In this document: in pieces, positions 5,139-7,275 of the stretch
Layout: every line of letters begins with the position of its first letter
How positions within the stretch are numbered: the stretch's first letter is position 1
From: Patescibacteria group bacterium
GTDB lineage: Bacteria; Patescibacteriota; Patescibacteriia; UBA9934
Length of the DNA stretch: 7,275 nt
Assembly: GCA_030916555.1 (NCBI GenBank)
Contig: JAUPWK010000019.1
Span: 1 to 7,275, forward strand
Reading direction: 5' to 3'
Position numbers and translations under genes: made by a program
Notes under the pieces: generated by a model
Told to the model about the DNA's origin: nothing
The model's input: the letters and a program-made list of their open reading frames with translations, nothing else
Databases searched by the model: none

Positions 5139-5160
5139 GGTAAAAAATATCCGCTAACAT
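5132..5160 (+). promoter_or_regulatory. Promoter of the PQ-loop-like gene, overlapping the aspS promoter
   Basis: TTGTCA (5132-5137), a 17-base spacer and TAACAT (5155-5160) form a plausible sigma70-type promoter with a ~20-base leader before the ATG at 5188. Five bases (5133-5137) are also part of the minus-strand TTGACA, so polymerases at the two promoters should compete. A GGGGA (5179-5183) four bases before the ATG may act as a weak ribosome binding site. Confidence 0.5.
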
Positions 5161-5187
5161 TCCGCAACCTTCACGTACGGGGAACTT

Positions 5188-5793
5188 ATGAACTGGCACA
5201 TTATCATTGGCATCCTCGCAGGCGTCCTACAGCTCGCGGCTATCCCTTCGTATCTGAAAGACATCCTGAAGGGCAACACGCGCCCAAATATCGTATCCTG
5301 GGCGCTCTGGACCCTTATCCAGGTAATTGGCATCTGGGTCATGGTCACTTCCCCTGACGGATTTTCGTGGTCGCTCGTTCTCCTCGCCGCCGCCACCTTC
5401 AACACCAGTGCCGTAGTTGTGCTCTGTTTCCTTGGTTACGGCAGTAAAGAGTTCGGGCGCATCGAGCTCATCTGTCTCATCCTGGCGCTCATTGCCATTG
5501 GCTTGTGGGTGACCGTCAAGAACAGCACGCTCACCCTCACCTTCGACATCCTGGCTGACCTCGTGGCCGCCACCCCAACGCTCGTGAAAACCTGGAAGGA
5601 GCCGCGCTCGGAAGCTGTGGTACCTTGGGTGATGGTCTCAGCGGCTGCGTTCCTCGGCGCCCTGTCCACGACCATTGTGGACGTGGAGAACCTGGCGCTC
5701 CCAATCTACCTGGGAGTGATCAACGGACTCATCGCGCTCATTGCGTACGCGGGTCAACGCCGTACTCCCCCGCCCGTCACGTCCGCAACCTAA
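5188..5793 (+). CDS. 7-TM PQ-loop/SWEET-like membrane protein, function unknown
   Basis: This encodes a 201-residue very hydrophobic protein with seven probable membrane segments (about 5-22, 36-53, 60-82, 92-110, 117-134, 142-160, 169-188). Two halves look alike at the loop following helices 1 and 5: AAIPSYLKDILKGNTRPN-x-VSW (17-38) and AATPTLVKTWKEPRSE-x-x-PW (127-147). A Pro in a helix, then a short basic loop, then a helix with Trp is what PQ-loop/MtN3 repeats show, and 3+1+3 is the SWEET arrangement. A transporter role (sugar or other small molecule) is inference; the canonical PQ dipeptide is IP-S and TP-T. It is clearly richer in G+C than its neighbours (sampled lines 53-68% against roughly 38-57% elsewhere). 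It stands alone, divergent from aspS, with its own terminator. Confidence 0.7.
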   Translation: MNWHIIIGILAGVLQLAAIPSYLKDILKGNTRPNIVSWALWTLIQVIGIWVMVTSPDGFSWSLVLLAAATFNTSAVVVLCFLGYGSKEFGRIELICLILALIAIGLWVTVKNSTLTLTFDILADLVAATPTLVKTWKEPRSEAVVPWVMVSAAAFLGALSTTIVDVENLALPIYLGVINGLIALIAYAGQRRTPPPVTSAT

Positions 5794-5794
5794 C

Positions 5795-5828
5795 ACACGC
5801 CCGATCACTGATCGGGCGTGTTTCTTTT
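5795..5828 (+). terminator. Rho-independent terminator of the PQ-loop-like gene
   Basis: ACACGCCCGATC (5795-5806), loop ACT and GATCGGGCGTGT (5810-5821) form a perfect 12-bp stem followed by TTTCTTTT. It begins two bases past the stop codon. Its T tract overlaps the stop codon of the convergent recO. On the minus strand no T run follows the hairpin, so efficient termination there is less certain. Confidence 0.92.
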
Positions 5829-6606
5829 AGCCAATTGTTGTCGTGTTCCAGAACGGGGCTTCATTCACATAACCGGGCACATGAAAACGCATGAGGTCAT
5901 GCACGCAGGCCGCAAACTCCCCCACATGATCCGCCTTTAGTGAGGGTCGCAATAAATCCGTATATTGCGCGTCACGTGCAAAGCGCAATAACGTCACAAT
6001 CTCTTCCTCCATGGATCGTGCCGCAAACCATTCCTGCGGCCGCTCTAACACACAATTCGTACACACCAATCCCCCTCTCCCCTCATGCCAACGAAACGCC
6101 AATGGTCGGATATCGTCTTTGCAAGACAAACAAGCACCAAGTTCAACGTCATAACCAAGGTGACGTAACAAACGCAATAAAAAGCCACCAAGCACAAACG
6201 TATTTCGGGTTGGCGGAAAAACAGGAGCCGTATTTAAAAATCGCAACAGCTGAAGAAATTCCTGGTAGAGCGTCTCGTCTTCAAGATCTGGTCGCACGGT
6301 TTTATCAATCAAGGTAGCAGCCGCAAGCGCCAAAAGGCGTGGTTCAATCGCAGTTGCAAGTGCCGTAAACACCTCAGAGCGCTCAACACCAATCACTGTA
6401 GTGCTCCGGGCGCCTTTAATGATTTCAAGTTTTACAATCGCAAACGGCTCCAGATGAGCGGCCAACTTCGCCTTGCCCTTCCTTGCCCCTCTGCCAACAA
6501 ACTCAAGCTTCCCATTTCTAGGCGTCAACGCTCTATATCTGCGGTCCGCCTCCTTCCAGGGCTCACTCGCAATCACGATAGCGTCAGTCTTGAGTGTCGA
6601 CCACAT
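5827..6606 (-). CDS. recO: DNA repair protein RecO
   Basis: This encodes a 259-residue RecO, the mediator that with RecR helps RecA load on SSB-coated single strands and anneals complementary strands. The N-terminal OB fold shows the family opening (LKTDAIVIASEPWKEADRRY, then LTPRNGKLEFVGRGARKGKA, about 5-46). The central alpha-helical part includes FLLRLLRHLGY. A zinc finger is intact: C159-x-x-C162 and C182-x-x-C185. I chose ATG 6606; a TTG three codons earlier (6615) is in frame but brings no ribosome site. The gene follows ruvX by 12 bases and is probably co-transcribed. Its stop lies in the T tract of the convergent terminator. Confidence 0.92.
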   Translation of the reverse strand: MWSTLKTDAIVIASEPWKEADRRYRALTPRNGKLEFVGRGARKGKAKLAAHLEPFAIVKLEIIKGARSTTVIGVERSEVFTALATAIEPRLLALAAATLIDKTVRPDLEDETLYQEFLQLLRFLNTAPVFPPTRNTFVLGGFLLRLLRHLGYDVELGACLSCKDDIRPLAFRWHEGRGGLVCTNCVLERPQEWFAARSMEEEIVTLLRFARDAQYTDLLRPSLKADHVGEFAACVHDLMRFHVPGYVNEAPFWNTTTIG

Positions 6607-6618
6607 AGCGCCCAAGTA

Positions 6619-7023
6619 TTAACGCGTTGCGCGTGTCTCTTCATCAAAATAGGCTTGTAAAATAAGCATGGCCGCAATTTCATCTTCTGAGGCATTCGCG
6701 CCATATTCCTTTTGCATGCGCCGAGCTTCAGCAGAAGAAAACTGTTCATCAACAACTCTCACCGGCAAACCAGACACCTCACCCAAGTTGGTTACAAAAG
6801 CCATGGTTCGTTCCAATTGTTCCTCACTCTGATGAAAGTCAGTTGGAATCGGCAAGCCAACCACAAAAGCTTCAACGCCTTCACGCTTTGCTATTTGCGT
6901 AATGCGCAACGCGGCATCAGCGCCACCTGGAACAAGCTCAAATGGAACCGCCACATGAGAACCATCATCACCAATAGCAGTGCCAATTTTACGTAAACCA
7001 AAATCAACACCTAGATATTTCAC
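6619..7023 (-). CDS. ruvX: YqgF/RuvX family RNase H-fold nuclease (pre-16S rRNA maturation / putative Holliday-junction resolvase)
   Basis: This encodes a 134-residue protein of the RNase H superfamily. Family motifs appear in order: LGVDFGLRKIGTAIGD (4-19, with catalytic Asp7), FVVGLPIP (53-60), VDEQFSSAEARR (91-102, Asp92/Glu93) and EDEIAAMLILQAYFD (113-127, Asp114 as the last acidic residue). In E. coli YqgF takes part in 16S rRNA 5'-end processing; a resolvase role is also proposed. The start is GTG (7023), overlapping the upstream stop as GTGA, which supports translational coupling. Length is typical. The usual GLPLxxDGs-like loop is altered to GLPIPTDFHQS. Confidence 0.93.
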   Translation of the reverse strand: MKYLGVDFGLRKIGTAIGDDGSHVAVPFELVPGGADAALRITQIAKREGVEAFVVGLPIPTDFHQSEEQLERTMAFVTNLGEVSGLPVRVVDEQFSSAEARRMQKEYGANASEDEIAAMLILQAYFDEETRATR

Positions 7024-7275
7024 AGGCTTATTTTTTCTTTAATCACTTTGCCGTCAGACATAACAGGCAAGTCAACACCGGATTCATAAACACCATCTCC
7101 ATCATCCGCAAAGAGCAATACAAAATATTCACCCGGTGGAGAAATCGGCTCGGTGGTAGTCACAAGCAAATCGAGATGCGTACCAATGCTCAACAAAGGC
7201 GATTTTCCAATCAACGGTCCTGGAGGTTCAACAATTGCTAGGTGCACCGTCACAAAACCCTCCTGCTTTACTTCA
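7020..7275 (-). CDS. C-terminal part of a hypothetical protein with a DUF7282-like domain
   Basis: This is the 3' end of a gene that continues beyond the window; the frame is open to its edge (about 84 residues visible). The order of features resembles DUF7282 surface-protein domains: a GFVTVHLA strand, a LIGKSPLLSIGTH segment, a hydrophobic strand (YFVLLFADD), an Asp/Gly-rich loop (DDGDGVYE) and a closing VMSDGKVIK strand. The DDGDG loop may bind calcium. That match is from memory and moderate in confidence. A GTG at 7253 with AGGAGG five bases upstream could start a 77-residue protein, but the codons before it (EVKQEGF) continue the expected first strand, so I prefer a longer protein. It overlaps ruvX by 4 bases. 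Confidence 0.6.
   Translation of the reverse strand, partial: EVKQEGFVTVHLAIVEPPGPLIGKSPLLSIGTHLDLLVTTTEPISPPGEYFVLLFADDGDGVYESGVDLPVMSDGKVIKEKISL

Noticed and set aside
4844..5157. Inverted 10-mer TTAGCGGATA (4844-4853) / TATCCGCTAA (5148-5157) bracketing the whole aspS leader
   Set aside because: Exact but short and about 300 bases apart, with no extended similarity; isolated 10-base matches are expected by chance in a window this size, though it might be looked at if the leader proves mobile.
5008..5199. 63-codon minus-strand reading frame across the T-box leader
   Set aside because: It runs through promoter, specifier hairpin and antiterminator, has no recognisable protein features, and is explained by the RNA element.
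7253..7265. AGGAGG five bases before GTG 7253, a textbook ribosome binding site for a 77-residue protein
   Set aside because: The frame is open upstream and those codons complete the first strand of the recognised domain, while other genes here lack such sites; most likely coding-sequence coincidence.
1..7275. CRISPR array, transposase, phage, toxin-antitoxin or defence genes
   Set aside because: No regularly spaced direct repeats and no recognisable genes of these kinds were seen on either strand.

Overview
The window looks like chromosomal DNA from a Candidate Phyla Radiation (Patescibacteria) bacterium. This rests on compact housekeeping genes of bacterial type, an unusually short aspartyl-tRNA synthetase (465 residues, no GAD domain), genes joined by 4-base overlaps, weak or absent Shine-Dalgarno sequences, and small conserved membrane proteins. 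TGA serves as a stop codon in several genes, so the standard bacterial code applies. The phylum call is an inference; no 16S gene or strict lineage marker is present.

Layout. Positions 15-90 (-) hold an elongator-type tRNA-Met(CAU) with its own promoter. Divergent from it is a small YdjM-like membrane protein gene (176-655, +). Convergent with that gene is a tightly coupled minus-strand operon: scpA, scpB, a D-Ala-D-Ala carboxypeptidase, and a COG2426-type small membrane exporter (3376 down to 659). Every junction in it is an ATGA overlap. Upstream is a separate unit: promoter, T-box leader, aspS, intrinsic terminator (about 5138 down to 3396). A divergent plus-strand gene for a 7-TM PQ-loop/SWEET-like protein (5188-5793) shares the promoter region and ends in a strong terminator. 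The right end is a minus-strand run: the 3' end of an unidentified gene with a DUF7282-like domain, then ruvX and recO.

How it works together. ScpA and ScpB are the non-SMC partners of the chromosome condensation complex; the SMC gene is not in the window. They are co-translated with a cell-wall peptidase and a membrane protein. RuvX (rRNA maturation/Holliday-junction resolvase fold) and RecO (recombination mediator) form a second information-processing unit.

The standout is the aspS leader on the minus strand. It carries a near-perfect T-box antiterminator (14-base T-box core, UGGC bulge), a mutually exclusive rho-independent terminator, and, just upstream, a 5-bp hairpin whose 7-base loop contains GAC, the Asp codon. 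The variable bulge base C is the complement of the G73 discriminator typical of tRNA-Asp. If the mapped promoter is right, the whole riboswitch is only about 130 nt, with an ultrashort Stem I and the specifier in a terminal loop, yet it acts through transcription termination. Between its terminator and aspS lies a further ~110-base segment bounded by a 10-bp inverted repeat and rich in alternative stems, which I cannot assign to any known family.
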